Assembly (NCBI GenBank): GCA_029213005.1
Contig: JARGPI010000002.1
Span: 309,108-373,107 of the forward strand
DNA: 64,000 nucleotides
From: Verrucomicrobiales bacterium
Lineage (GTDB): Bacteria; Verrucomicrobiota; Verrucomicrobiia; Verrucomicrobiales; DEV007
Direction of reading: 5' to 3'
This document shows positions 17,445-26,576 of this stretch, in pieces (the stretch's first letter is position 1; every line of letters begins with the position of its first letter). Both the position numbers and the translations under genes were made by a program. The notes beneath the pieces are model-generated. The model worked only from the letters and a program-made list of their open reading frames with translations, ran no database searches and was not told the DNA's origin.

Positions 17445-19025
17445 ATGAGCGACGCTTCTAAAAAAGATTCCGAATTAATGAAAAAAATTGTGAGCCTGTG
17501 TAAGAGCAGAGGCTTTATTTTTCAGTCTGCGGAGATCTACGGTGGGTTAAACGGTTGTTGGGACTACGGTCCACTCGGCGCTGAACTGAAGCGCAATCTC
17601 AAGGATTACTGGTGGCGCCGTCATGTGCAGGAGCGGGATGATATTGTGGGGCTCGATGGCTCAATTCTGACTCATCAGGATGTTTTAAAGGCTTCGGGTC
17701 ACGTTGGTGGCTTCTCGGATCCGATGTGCGACTGCCTTCTCAGCAAGGCGCGGCTCCGTGCTGACCAGATTGTGCCCCAAACGGGGACGGCTTACCATTT
17801 CACCGGCGTGACTCACGAGGAGAGCGGGTGGTCGATTGAGAAAGATTATTCGGTGCTCTTGACCGAGGGGCAGGATCCAAATAAGGCGAGGAAAACGGCC
17901 CGCCTTTATTATTCGCAGTTTCTGACCGACAAACAGATTTCGCCGAAGAAGCTGGAGTTGAAAGGTGAAAGCACTGAGGAAGTATCGGACTCGACGCGCT
18001 ACAATCCGGAAAACGGCTCGCTTCTCACGGAGCCTCGGGCGTTCAATCTGATGTTCAAGACTCAGATGGGTGCCTCCGCTGATGAAAATGACGAAAGCGC
18101 GGTGGCTTACCTTCGGCCTGAAACGGCTCAGTCGATTTTTGTTCAGTTTAAAAATGTGCTTGAGACGAATCGATTGAAACTGCCCTTTGGGATTGCTCAG
18201 ATCGGGAAGTCGTTCCGGAACGAGATCAATCCGCGAAATTTCACTTTCCGTTCCAGGGAATTCGAGCAGATGGAAATCGAGTATTTCTGTCATCCCGATG
18301 ATGGTATGGCGTTAACCGAGGAGTGGCTTGAGGCCCGCCTGAAGTTTTACGAAGAGATCGGGATCCCCCGTGAGCACCTTCATATTCTGGATGTTCCGGA
18401 TGGTGAGAGAGCGTTCTACTCGAAGAAGACTTACGATATCGAATACGAATTTCCTTTTGGGATTCAGGAGCTGGAAGGGGTTGCTTACCGGACTGACTAC
18501 GATTTATCGGTTCACCAGAAGGGGAGTGGCAAATCGCTGGAGTATTTTGATGATCAGAAAAAGGAAAAATTTATCGCTCATGTGGTTGAGCCGAGTGCCG
18601 GTTGCGACCGCACCATTCTTGCCCTGATTTGTGAAGCTTTCGACGAGGAAACGATCACCAATGATAAAGGGAAAGACGAGACCCGGACGGTGATGCGTTT
18701 TGATCCCAAAATGGCTCCAATCAAAGCTGCGATTCTTCCGCTGCTGAAGAACAAGCCGGAACTGGTTGATAAAGCTCGCGAGGTTCAAAAGGCGCTGCAG
18801 CCGTTTATGAACGTCTTTTACGATGATGGAGGTGCGATCGGGCGCCGCTATCGTCGCCAGGACGAAGTTGGGACGCCTTTCTGTATCACGATCGATTTCG
18901 AAACACTGGGCGAAGAGGCGGCAGATCTGAAAGACACCGTTACCGTTCGGGAGCGGGACTCGATGGAGCAGTCAAGAATGCCGATTTCAGAACTTCTCCC
19001 GTTTTTGCTGGAGAAAATTCATTGA
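17445..19025 (+). CDS. glyS: Glycyl-tRNA synthetase (dimeric class II type)
   Basis: About 526 aa from the ATG at 17445 (MSDASKKDSELMKKIV); the frame is open upstream to 17388, but the extra 19 residues are not like the family N-terminus. It attaches glycine to tRNA-Gly. Class II features are visible: GGLNGCWDYGPLGAELKRN at the start, motif 2 (GKSFRNEINPRNFTFRSREFEQME), and motif 3 (VVEPSAGCDRTILAL). The C-terminal anticodon-binding domain ends with the typical DTVTVRERDSMEQ. This is the single-chain eukaryote/Thermus-like form, not the alpha-beta tetrameric enzyme. The neighbouring genes are unrelated. Confidence 0.96.
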   Translation: MSDASKKDSELMKKIVSLCKSRGFIFQSAEIYGGLNGCWDYGPLGAELKRNLKDYWWRRHVQERDDIVGLDGSILTHQDVLKASGHVGGFSDPMCDCLLSKARLRADQIVPQTGTAYHFTGVTHEESGWSIEKDYSVLLTEGQDPNKARKTARLYYSQFLTDKQISPKKLELKGESTEEVSDSTRYNPENGSLLTEPRAFNLMFKTQMGASADENDESAVAYLRPETAQSIFVQFKNVLETNRLKLPFGIAQIGKSFRNEINPRNFTFRSREFEQMEIEYFCHPDDGMALTEEWLEARLKFYEEIGIPREHLHILDVPDGERAFYSKKTYDIEYEFPFGIQELEGVAYRTDYDLSVHQKGSGKSLEYFDDQKKEKFIAHVVEPSAGCDRTILALICEAFDEETITNDKGKDETRTVMRFDPKMAPIKAAILPLLKNKPELVDKAREVQKALQPFMNVFYDDGGAIGRRYRRQDEVGTPFCITIDFETLGEEAADLKDTVTVRERDSMEQSRMPISELLPFLLEKIH

Positions 19026-19060
19026 TCAGAGGAAATTTCGTGATTCCGGCGGTTGGATAT

Positions 19061-19561
19061 TTAACCGGCCGTCGGAAACACCCCGATCAGGTGATTTTGC
19101 TCATCAAAGAAGAGAATTCTTTGATCATTCTGGCCGATAATGGCCACCGAAGCATTGGGTGTTGAAGCAAATTGCTTCGCTAAGTTGGAATCAGGCTGCC
19201 AATGTTCTTCCTCCCAGGCGCCTTGTAATAGGAGCTGTGCCTGGCTGATTGCGTTGACCCGATAGACCTTCTTCCCGTTCTGGGGATTGACGTAAAAACC
19301 CTGGCTCAGTGCATCCTGAACCGGTTTGAGTTCTTTCCGGTCCTGATCCCGGTAGCACACGCCAAAGAGAGCGAGTAACTCCACATCTTCCCGTGAGGCC
19401 TTGGAAGTTAAGGGCCCACTGAAGTCGGGGCGGACCTCGCCGTAGTGGCTCATAGGAAACAAGGCTGCAGACGGTGAAGTGTCTTCATCCGGTACACACC
19501 CTGTCGATAAAGTCAGCAGGGTGAGTCCGCTCACTTTCAATATGGTCGTTAATTTCGACAT
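19061..19561 (-). CDS. Small lipoprotein of unknown function
   Basis: 166 aa. Residues 1-21 form a lipoprotein signal ending in the lipobox LSTG-C22, so the mature protein should be anchored to a membrane. The rest contains a segment that reads like an internal consistency or status domain (FYVNPQNGKKVYRVNAISQAQ and VAIIGQNDQRILFFDEQNH) but matches no family I know. It is convergent with glyS and has about 200 bases upstream before tRNA-Ser, enough for its own promoter. Confidence 0.7.
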   Translation of the reverse strand: MSKLTTILKVSGLTLLTLSTGCVPDEDTSPSAALFPMSHYGEVRPDFSGPLTSKASREDVELLALFGVCYRDQDRKELKPVQDALSQGFYVNPQNGKKVYRVNAISQAQLLLQGAWEEEHWQPDSNLAKQFASTPNASVAIIGQNDQRILFFDEQNHLIGVFPTAG

Positions 19562-19759
19562 GCCAGTGCCGCCAAAGTAGATCTCAATCCACTCAAGTCA
19601 AAGGCGTCTCGCCAACAAAACTTTAACAAAAGTGAACTTTTTGCGATTCTCCCTCAAAAACCGTCGAAAAATTGCATTTCAAGCGTTCAGACAACTTGAC
19701 TAATTCCAGCTCTGAGACAACTTACCGCTTCCTGCGCTGTCGCGGAAACAACAAAAAAT

Positions 19760-19849
19760 GGTTGGGTGGCAGAGTGGTCGAATGCGCTTCTTTGCTAAAG
19801 AAGTGAACCAGAAATGGTTCCGTGGGTTCGAATCCCACCCCGACCGCCA
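19760..19849 (+). tRNA. tRNA-Ser (GCT anticodon)
   Basis: 90 bases. Acceptor GGTTGGG pairs with CCCGACC (one G-U pair), followed by discriminator G and an encoded CCA. The anticodon arm is CTTCT-TTGCTAA-AGAAG, giving anticodon GCT, which reads AGC and AGU. A long variable arm (AACCAGAAATGGTT) marks it as a class II tRNA. The T arm is GTGGG-TTCGAAT-CCCAC. Eight T residues follow directly, a probable transcription end. Confidence 0.97.
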
Positions 19850-19943
19850 TTTTTTTTAACTACCCGGGGTTACCGTCAATCCCGGTATGAGAGACAAAGC
19901 TTGTCGCAACTCTGTTTGATCATTGATAGACGGATTTTTATGT

Positions 19944-19986
19944 GATTGTACCCTGTGCAGTTTGAGACTGTACCCTGTACAATCGC
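19944..19986. repeat. Palindromic 22-bp-phased repeat, copy B
   Basis: Two units in the same orientation: TGTACCCTGTGCA at 19947-19959 (one change) and TGTACCCTGTACA at 19969-19981, again 22 bp apart. Because both are forward, this copy does not form the long hairpin of copy A, yet the spacing is kept. It lies between tRNA-Ser and the end of the RND pump gene. Confidence 0.85.
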
Positions 19987-20080
19987 TGTTAAAAATCGCA
20001 TCTTCGGCCCGATTCCTAATTTTCGCGATCTCGAAAACCGGTGCGGAAGGTTTGTCCGGGACCGCTACCTTCAGAATCGT

Positions 20081-23000
20081 TTAATGATGTCCTTTGGCTT
20101 TTGCTTTCTTCAGAGCTTCTTCGAGGCGTCGGGCGCTTTCTCCGGGATTTTTGGTTTTCCGGGCGATTAGCTGGTAACCCATCGGGACGATGATGAGGGT
20201 GAAAAGTGCGGAGAAGGCAACACCGAAGAGAATCACAACTCCGATCGCGATCCGGGTTTCGGCACCGGCTCCAGAGGTGATCACCAGCGGGATCGAGCCC
20301 ATCACGGTGGTTAAACCGGTCATGACAATGGGGCGGAGGCGCCGCACCGAGCCTTCGAGAACCGCTTCGTTGAAGCTCATCCCGTCGCTGCGGAGCTGAT
20401 TGATAAACTCGACGATCAAAATGCCGTTTTTGGCGGCCAGTCCCACTAACATAATGGTTCCGATCTGGGTATAGATGTTTTGAGCCGCCCCGGTGAGCCA
20501 CAGGCCGAACATTCCGCCGAGAACCGCCACAGGAACGGCGAGCATGATCGTCAGGGGATGTACAAAACTCTCAAACTGTGCGGAAAGGACCAGGTAAACG
20601 ACGAGAAGGGCGAGCAGGAAAACGAAGATCGCGGAACGACCTGACTCTTTGTAATCGAGCGATTCACCTTTGTAGCTGATGATGGCGCTCTCGGGCAGGA
20701 CTCGATTTGCTGCCTCGTCGAAAAACTCGAGCGCTTCGCTGAGGCGATATCCACCGCTAAGGTTGGCCTCGATCGTGATGGCCCGAATCCGGTTGTAGCG
20801 GTTCAAAGCCCCGGAATCGGCGATTTCCTGAATCGTCACGAGGTTCGACAAGGGGATCAATTCTGAAGTGCTTTCGGAGCGGACATAGATATTGGCGAGA
20901 TCAGTCGGGGTTCGTTTCTGATCGTAATCACTCTCCACAATCACATCGTATTCCTCACCTTCCTGAATGAACGTCGTGACGGTTCGGGAGCCGAGAAGGC
21001 TTTCGAGCGCTTTTCCGACGTTCTGAATCGATACCCCGAGATCGCCGGCCCGGTTCTGGTCGATGTTTACGCGGAGTTGAGGTTTGGTTTCTTTGTAATC
21101 GTAGTCGACTCCGATTAATCCTGGATTTTTACTGATCTCGGCGAGCAATAGGTCCCGCCACTGGGCCAGCTCTTCGTAGGTCGATCCGCCGATCACAAAT
21201 TGCACCGGTTTTTGGAGTCCGCGGGTCAATCCCTGCCTCATGACGATGAAGTTTTTCACGCCGGGGATGTCAGCGATTTTTGTCCGGACCTCGTCCATTA
21301 TTTCCCAGCCCGAGCGCCTTATCGCCCAGTCATTGAGGACGATGATGGAGATACCCTGGTTAAAATTCGCGATATTTCCGAATCCCCGTGGAGCTCGAAC
21401 CAGCAGGTTGGTCGCTTCGCCGCTTTCTACCAAGTACATAAGGCGTTTTTCCACCTCATCCATGGTGTCGCGGATCGATCCGTAGCCGGTGCCTTCAGGC
21501 GCCGTAGTAATAACGAAGAATGCTCCGCGGTCTTCCTTCGGGGTGAATTCACTGGGGAGAGTGTTGTAGAAATAGTAGGTTCCGCCCAGAAAGATCGCGA
21601 CGATAAGCACGACGAGAACTGACGCTTTCAGCAGCTGTCGGATGACCTTCCGGTAGAAAGCTTCAAAATGCTCGAAGACCCAGCTCACAAATCGGGTCAG
21701 CCAGTTATCCCGCGCCGTTTCCGCTTTGAGCACTCGCGAGGCGAGCATTGGGGAAAGAGTTAAAGCAACAAAACTGGAGACTGAAACCGCCACTGCGAGG
21801 GTGATTGCAAATTCGGTGAAAAGCTTGCCGAGATCGCCATCGAGAAATGAAATCGGGACGAAAACCGCAATCAATACCAGCGTGGTTGCGATGACGGCGA
21901 ATCCAACCTGGCGGCTCCCGAGAAAGGCGGCCGAAAGCGGGTTTTCCCCGTTCTCGATTCGGTGGAAGACATTCTCCAATACGACAATGGCATCATCCAC
22001 GACGAGACCGATGGCCAGGATCAGGGCGAGCAGGGTCAGTAGGTTGACGGAAAAACCGAAAGCGTTAATAAAGATAAACGTACTGATCAGCGAAACCGGG
22101 ACGGTTACGGCCGGAATCAGAGTGGCCCGGGCGGTGCCGAGAAACAGATAAATCACCGCGACCACGAGAAGCACCGCGATCCCCAGCGTCATCCCGACCT
22201 GCCCCAGCGATTCTTCAATGAAGACGGAGGTGTCGTAACTTTCCTCAATAAACATTCCTTCGGGAAGGTTCTCGCGGATTCGGATAATCTCCTTTTTCGC
22301 GGCGCGGGAAACGTCGAGCGTGTTGGCCTGGCTCTGTTTGATAATCCCCAAACCAACCCGCGGAACCCCTTTTCCCCGAAAGGTTCGGCGTGGTTCCTCA
22401 GCGCCCAGTTCGATCCGGGCAACTTCGCCAAGGCGAACCAGAAAGCCATTGTCACCGCGGACGATGACAAGGTTGCGGAAATCTTCCTCGGTTAAAAACC
22501 CCCGGTTAATCCGGACGGTAAACTGCCGGTCCAGAGATTGGATAGTTCCGGCAGGTAATTCCACGTTTTGACGTTCCAGAGCGGCTTCGACATCGCCCAC
22601 GGTCAAACTCCGGGCGGCGAGTGCTTTCCGGTCGATCCAGACTCGCATCGCAAAACTGGAGGCACCGGAAATTCGAATGCGGGCCACGCCGGGGAGGACT
22701 GAAAACCGGTCAACGAGATAGCGCTCGGCGTAATCAGCCAGTTCAACCGGCACGAGGTCCTCGCTGGTGAGGCTCATCCACATCATCACCTCGGTCGCGG
22801 AATCTTCCTTGGTGATTTCCGGTGGGTCGGCTTCTTCGGGCAATTCATCGAGAAGTCCCGAGACCGCTTCCCGCAGGTCGTTGGCGGCATTATCGATGTC
22901 CCTTTCGATGTTAAATTCCACGGTCACAACCGAGCTGCCGTCTTCGCTTGAAGACTCGATCGATTTGATCGCTTCGACAATACTGATCCGGTCTTCGATC

Positions 23001-23197
23001 AACTGAGTGATCCGTCTTTCGACCACGGCAGCCGAGGCACCGGTATAATTTGTCTCAATCGTGACGATCGGCGGATTCACATCGGGAAATTCCCGCACCT
23101 GAAGGTGAGTGAATGCGACCACCCCGAAGGTTACCAGCAGCAGGTTGAGAACAACGGCAAAGACCGGTCGTCGGATGGAAGTATCGGAAAGAATCAT
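20081..23197 (-). CDS. RND-family efflux pump, inner-membrane transporter (HAE1/AcrB type)
   Basis: 1038 aa, full length for an AcrB-type proton-driven exporter. It begins with the usual SIRRPVFAVVLNLLLVTFG helix and PDVNPPIVTIETNYTGAS, and has two large periplasmic loops and twelve membrane helices in two halves. Helix 4 carries the proton-relay pair in LALILAIGLVVDDAIVVLENV. The second-half counterpart is IGTIMLVGLAAKNGILIVEF. Substrates of this family are drugs, dyes or detergents, exported through an outer-membrane channel; that channel gene is not in this window. The adaptor gene lies 18 bases upstream, in the same operon. Confidence 0.93.
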   Translation of the reverse strand: MILSDTSIRRPVFAVVLNLLLVTFGVVAFTHLQVREFPDVNPPIVTIETNYTGASAAVVERRITQLIEDRISIVEAIKSIESSSEDGSSVVTVEFNIERDIDNAANDLREAVSGLLDELPEEADPPEITKEDSATEVMMWMSLTSEDLVPVELADYAERYLVDRFSVLPGVARIRISGASSFAMRVWIDRKALAARSLTVGDVEAALERQNVELPAGTIQSLDRQFTVRINRGFLTEEDFRNLVIVRGDNGFLVRLGEVARIELGAEEPRRTFRGKGVPRVGLGIIKQSQANTLDVSRAAKKEIIRIRENLPEGMFIEESYDTSVFIEESLGQVGMTLGIAVLLVVAVIYLFLGTARATLIPAVTVPVSLISTFIFINAFGFSVNLLTLLALILAIGLVVDDAIVVLENVFHRIENGENPLSAAFLGSRQVGFAVIATTLVLIAVFVPISFLDGDLGKLFTEFAITLAVAVSVSSFVALTLSPMLASRVLKAETARDNWLTRFVSWVFEHFEAFYRKVIRQLLKASVLVVLIVAIFLGGTYYFYNTLPSEFTPKEDRGAFFVITTAPEGTGYGSIRDTMDEVEKRLMYLVESGEATNLLVRAPRGFGNIANFNQGISIIVLNDWAIRRSGWEIMDEVRTKIADIPGVKNFIVMRQGLTRGLQKPVQFVIGGSTYEELAQWRDLLLAEISKNPGLIGVDYDYKETKPQLRVNIDQNRAGDLGVSIQNVGKALESLLGSRTVTTFIQEGEEYDVIVESDYDQKRTPTDLANIYVRSESTSELIPLSNLVTIQEIADSGALNRYNRIRAITIEANLSGGYRLSEALEFFDEAANRVLPESAIISYKGESLDYKESGRSAIFVFLLALLVVYLVLSAQFESFVHPLTIMLAVPVAVLGGMFGLWLTGAAQNIYTQIGTIMLVGLAAKNGILIVEFINQLRSDGMSFNEAVLEGSVRRLRPIVMTGLTTVMGSIPLVITSGAGAETRIAIGVVILFGVAFSALFTLIIVPMGYQLIARKTKNPGESARRLEEALKKAKAKGHH

Positions 23198-23215
23198 GAG
23201 AAAAAAACCTGACGG

Positions 23216-24316
23216 TTAATTACCAAGAGCGCTGGGACGATACGGAGCGGAGGGCCCCTTGAACTGGCCGGTCACATTGACCTGGGCTCCATCGACCAGA
23301 CCGATCAGGCCGTCGGTAACCACCACCGTCCCTTCATCGATGCCGCTTTCGATTTCCACGTAACCCGGATTTCGCCGTCCAATTTCGACCTGTCTTCTTT
23401 CCACGGTAGGTTTCTCAGCTTCTGGATCGGTGAGGACAAAAAGGAAATGGCTGGACTGCACCGAAACCAGGGCCCGTTCCGGAACGCTGACGGAGCTTTT
23501 GGAGTTCTTTTCCAGTTCCGTGGTGAGAAGCATTCCGGGGCGCAGTTTGCGATCTGGATTGGGGAGCTCTGATCGCACCGTGACCGAACGGGTGACGGGA
23601 TTCACCCGGGTGTCGATATGGGTGACCGTCCCTTTAAATTCATCATCCGGAAACGCTTCAGTCAGGGCGGTGATTTCGAGACCCGATTTCAGTTCATTCA
23701 GAAAGGTCTCCGGAACTGTGAAATCCAGTTTTACCGGATCGAGAATATCGAGAGTGACGATCAGGTCGCCCGGTGCAACCAGGGCTCCCAAACTCACTTG
23801 GCGGAATCCGAGCGCTCCGGCAAACGGTGCTTTGATGTGGCGGTCCGCGAGCTGGGCGTTGGCCATTTCCACCTTGTGGCTGGCGACGTCCCTCCGTGTT
23901 TTGTATTCCGCTAGACTGACCTTCGAGGCCGCTCCCGCAGAGACAAGGCCATTGAGACGGGTCACTTCCCGTTCCTGTTCCGCCAACTCCGATTCTGCCG
24001 ACTTCACGCTGGCCACTTCCTCCGCATCTTCGAGGCGGACCAGCAAGTCGCCTTCCTTAACCAGATCGTTGTCTTTGAAAAAGATCTCGGCGACCCGGTC
24101 TGTCACATTGGTAGATATATTAATCGCCTCAAGCGCTCGCACCGTACCAAGAGCTTCGGCCCGGTCTGAAAACTCACGTAATTGAGCCTTTGTGACTTTG
24201 ACAGGCTGTAGCGGCTTCGCTACACTTTTTCCACTGTCTGTGTCCCCACATCCAGATAGTAAAAATGTGGCAGAAAGAATTCCCCAAACAGAAAGATATC
24301 GATAAAAGAGGCCCAT
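23216..24316 (-). CDS. RND efflux periplasmic adaptor (membrane fusion lipoprotein)
   Basis: 366 aa. A signal ending in LLSGC gives a lipid-anchored Cys23. The order of domains is usual: first barrel and lipoyl strands (ALGTVRALEAINISTNVTDRVAEI), a short coiled hairpin (residues about 105-150, SAESELAEQEREVTRLNGL), second lipoyl half (IKAPFAGALGFRQVSLGALV), a beta-barrel and a membrane-proximal domain (GRRNPGYVEIESGIDEGTVVV). It joins the inner-membrane pump encoded next to an outer-membrane channel. A 9-bp inverted repeat 18 bases upstream of the ATG may be an operator for the operon. Confidence 0.92.
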   Translation of the reverse strand: MGLFYRYLSVWGILSATFLLSGCGDTDSGKSVAKPLQPVKVTKAQLREFSDRAEALGTVRALEAINISTNVTDRVAEIFFKDNDLVKEGDLLVRLEDAEEVASVKSAESELAEQEREVTRLNGLVSAGAASKVSLAEYKTRRDVASHKVEMANAQLADRHIKAPFAGALGFRQVSLGALVAPGDLIVTLDILDPVKLDFTVPETFLNELKSGLEITALTEAFPDDEFKGTVTHIDTRVNPVTRSVTVRSELPNPDRKLRPGMLLTTELEKNSKSSVSVPERALVSVQSSHFLFVLTDPEAEKPTVERRQVEIGRRNPGYVEIESGIDEGTVVVTDGLIGLVDGAQVNVTGQFKGPSAPYRPSALGN

Positions 24317-24333
24317 GAATCAAGCTAGTCGCC

Positions 24334-24356
24334 GTTTGAAAGATAAGCTTTCAAAC
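24334..24356. promoter_or_regulatory. Inverted repeat upstream of the efflux operon (possible operator)
   Basis: GTTTGAAAG, five bases, CTTTCAAAC: perfect 9-bp arms ending 18 bases before the adaptor start. Size and position fit an operator for a dimeric repressor (TetR or MarR type). No regulator gene is adjacent, and a terminator for the upstream TauE-like gene, about 60 bases away on the same strand, is the alternative. Confidence 0.45.
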
Positions 24357-24417
24357 TTTCCCCAATGACAGGGCAACTTTTTGAATCGCAATGTCCGTAG
24401 ACACGTGCGGCTTGTGG

Positions 24418-25455
24418 CTAAACATGAGTTGATAGATCGGAACCGCGTCTCTTTCGATGAATTTCCCCCACCAGAAATGCGCCGTAGGCCCGTAGTTTTT
24501 CGAATCCGAACAGGCAAAGTCCCACGGCGATCAGTGCATACAAAACTCCGCTGGTGCCGAGAGCTTCTTTTTCCCGGGTTAACGTCCAGATCAATTGGGC
24601 AACACATAGCACCGCAACTACGATGAGCGTAGGTTTACGACCAATCAGGGTTACCACAAATACACCGAGAGGAGCGCCGAGAGCCACCACGGGCGCTGCC
24701 GCCATCCAGTTGCCGAATACACCGGGTTGAACGCCGGTGAAAAGCAGTTTTGTCAGGATGCCGATGACCGAGGCGTAAGCCATTATGATAACGGACGACG
24801 GGATCGCAATCTTCAGGTCGGCCCGGCAGACTAAAACCAGCACGGTATAAAGTACCATATCAACCCCGACGCCCGAGACGGCCACCACCGTCGCGCCGGC
24901 GAGAAAGCCGGCGACAATTCCCACCCGAATATCCCAGTGTTCATCAAATTCTGTCATCCCATCGTGTGACGAGATCTCGCCGATTCGCCAAAGATGTAGC
25001 AGACCGAAACTTCCCCACACCACCGCAAATGTCAGTTTGATCCACAGCGCCGGTATATAGGGGGCGATCAGGAAAATACCGATAGGAACCCCCAGCGAAA
25101 CTCCGGCGATGGCTCCTTTCAACATCGCAAAAGCCAGTGGCTGGCGGCGGGCCAGAATAAAGATCGAGGCACTCGTCATGCCGATCGCCTGCACGGCGAA
25201 GCTGAAGTCGCGTCCCAGCTCGGCGGGTTGATTGAATAGCAGGACGAGAATGGGGAACCCGACCGTGCCGCCGCCCATCGGGGTGGAGCCGGCGGCGTAG
25301 CTTCCAGCGGCCATGGCTGCCGCCATAGGCCAATGCTCTTTTGTCAGGTCCCAGAGGTTGCCTGCTACGACCAACCATAACCAAACACCGTAAAACAGGC
25401 CGAGCCAGAGCAACCATATCCAGAGTCGTAGTTTCGGTGGCCGTTGAATCGTCAT
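24418..25455 (-). CDS. TauE/SafE-family membrane transporter
   Basis: 345 aa with eight to nine hydrophobic segments. The family repeat is visible near the N-terminus (AAAMAAGSYAAGSTPMGGGTVGFPILVLLF) and again in the second half (GFLAGATVVAVSGVGVDMVLY). Members export small anions such as sulfite, sulfoacetate or related organic anions. The central cytoplasmic loop (SSHDGMTEFDEHWDIRVG) is short. It lies upstream of the RND operon on the same strand with about 100 bases between, so joint transcription is possible but a palindrome separates them. Substrate cannot be inferred from this context. Confidence 0.82.
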   Translation of the reverse strand: MTIQRPPKLRLWIWLLWLGLFYGVWLWLVVAGNLWDLTKEHWPMAAAMAAGSYAAGSTPMGGGTVGFPILVLLFNQPAELGRDFSFAVQAIGMTSASIFILARRQPLAFAMLKGAIAGVSLGVPIGIFLIAPYIPALWIKLTFAVVWGSFGLLHLWRIGEISSHDGMTEFDEHWDIRVGIVAGFLAGATVVAVSGVGVDMVLYTVLVLVCRADLKIAIPSSVIIMAYASVIGILTKLLFTGVQPGVFGNWMAAAPVVALGAPLGVFVVTLIGRKPTLIVVAVLCVAQLIWTLTREKEALGTSGVLYALIAVGLCLFGFEKLRAYGAFLVGEIHRKRRGSDLSTHV

Positions 25456-25542
25456 TTAAAGTTTAGTTCCACTTCGCTGATAGAAAGGTGGAAAATAGCG
25501 AGAATACGTTAACGGTCGTCCGATGGATGTTCTGCCCACCAC

Positions 25543-26502
25543 TTATTGATTTGCGGCCTCGCAGCGATTTCGAATCACATGGAGGATCGATCCCTGGATC
25601 TGATTCATGACCCATTCGCTCCACCAACCGGCGTAGGCATTAAATGGAGTCGAGAGTCGATGTGAGCTGGACAGGTGGAGCATACACTTGCCCGGTTCGG
25701 TAGCTTCGATCCAATAGTTGCCGTCTAACACATCGTAAAATCGACCTCCGATAATGATGTGCTGATCGAATGCCGTTTTGGGGATAAAGTCAGGATCGGC
25801 TTCGATCGAAAAGGAGAGCCGCTTTTCCTCTTCCCATTCGGTCACGATTTCGAAAAAGGAAACGTCCCTCTCGAAAGTGGCGATCCGCTTCCCGCCCACT
25901 TCGTGCCGGTCCAGTTCCGCAGCAATGGGGCGGGGGAAATCGAGAAGGTAAATCCACTGGAATGGAATTTCCTCCCTCTGAATTGGACGAACGCTGGCGA
26001 TTTCCTTCCAGATCGTGGCCGCAGGACTATCGATTGCGATTTGATTGTGGATCTCGATTTCGCGATGCGGCTGTTCCCAGAGACTTTCGAGTGGACCTGT
26101 TGCCAGAGGAAGCAGTACGAGAAAAGACATTTGGAGTTTTCCGTCGCTCTTCTTGAGTAGTTGCCCGACAAGAAACCCGCCGAGCCACGCGAAAGGGGTC
26201 ATGATAGGGATCGCAACCACGGCACATAGGATGGCTTCCAGCTCAAACAATACCGCGATCAGCGCCCCGGAGGCCATCGCGATCATCGGCGCAAAATGGA
26301 TCCAGAAAGTAGATCTTTCGAAGAGACGGATTCCGAAAAAGGTGGTGAGCCCGCCTATAACTATCGGAACCAGAAAGACAAAGGTCCATGAAACTACCGC
26401 GAAGACCTCGTCATGTTTGACGAGAACAAAAAGGCCCCACATAGTGAGGCCATATCCGAGTGCGATCCCGAAAATAAGCAGTCCCCGTTTCAAGCTGTCC
26501 AT
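25543..26502 (-). CDS. Membrane protein with C-terminal START/SRPBCC-like domain
   Basis: 319 aa. The N-terminal 145 residues contain four hydrophobic segments (about 8-27, 37-60, 68-90, 93-118). The C-terminal part begins IEIHNQIAIDSPAATIWKEIASV, the pattern of polyketide-cyclase/START-like domains, which bind a hydrophobic ligand in a helix-grip fold, and continues with FEIVTEWEEEKRLSFSIEADP and YWIEATEPGKCMLHLSS, which fit the curved sheet. The combination with a membrane domain is seen in PVC bacteria, but I know of no assigned function. It stands between the transporter and the BlaR1-like gene on the same strand. Confidence 0.65.
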   Translation of the reverse strand: MDSLKRGLLIFGIALGYGLTMWGLFVLVKHDEVFAVVSWTFVFLVPIVIGGLTTFFGIRLFERSTFWIHFAPMIAMASGALIAVLFELEAILCAVVAIPIMTPFAWLGGFLVGQLLKKSDGKLQMSFLVLLPLATGPLESLWEQPHREIEIHNQIAIDSPAATIWKEIASVRPIQREEIPFQWIYLLDFPRPIAAELDRHEVGGKRIATFERDVSFFEIVTEWEEEKRLSFSIEADPDFIPKTAFDQHIIIGGRFYDVLDGNYWIEATEPGKCMLHLSSSHRLSTPFNAYAGWWSEWVMNQIQGSILHVIRNRCEAANQ

Positions 26503-26576
26503 AGCTCGAACCGTATCCGCATTTCGATCAAAGTAAATCGTAAGCGGGCGGAGTCGGGGAGAAAGCGGGCTTTTGC

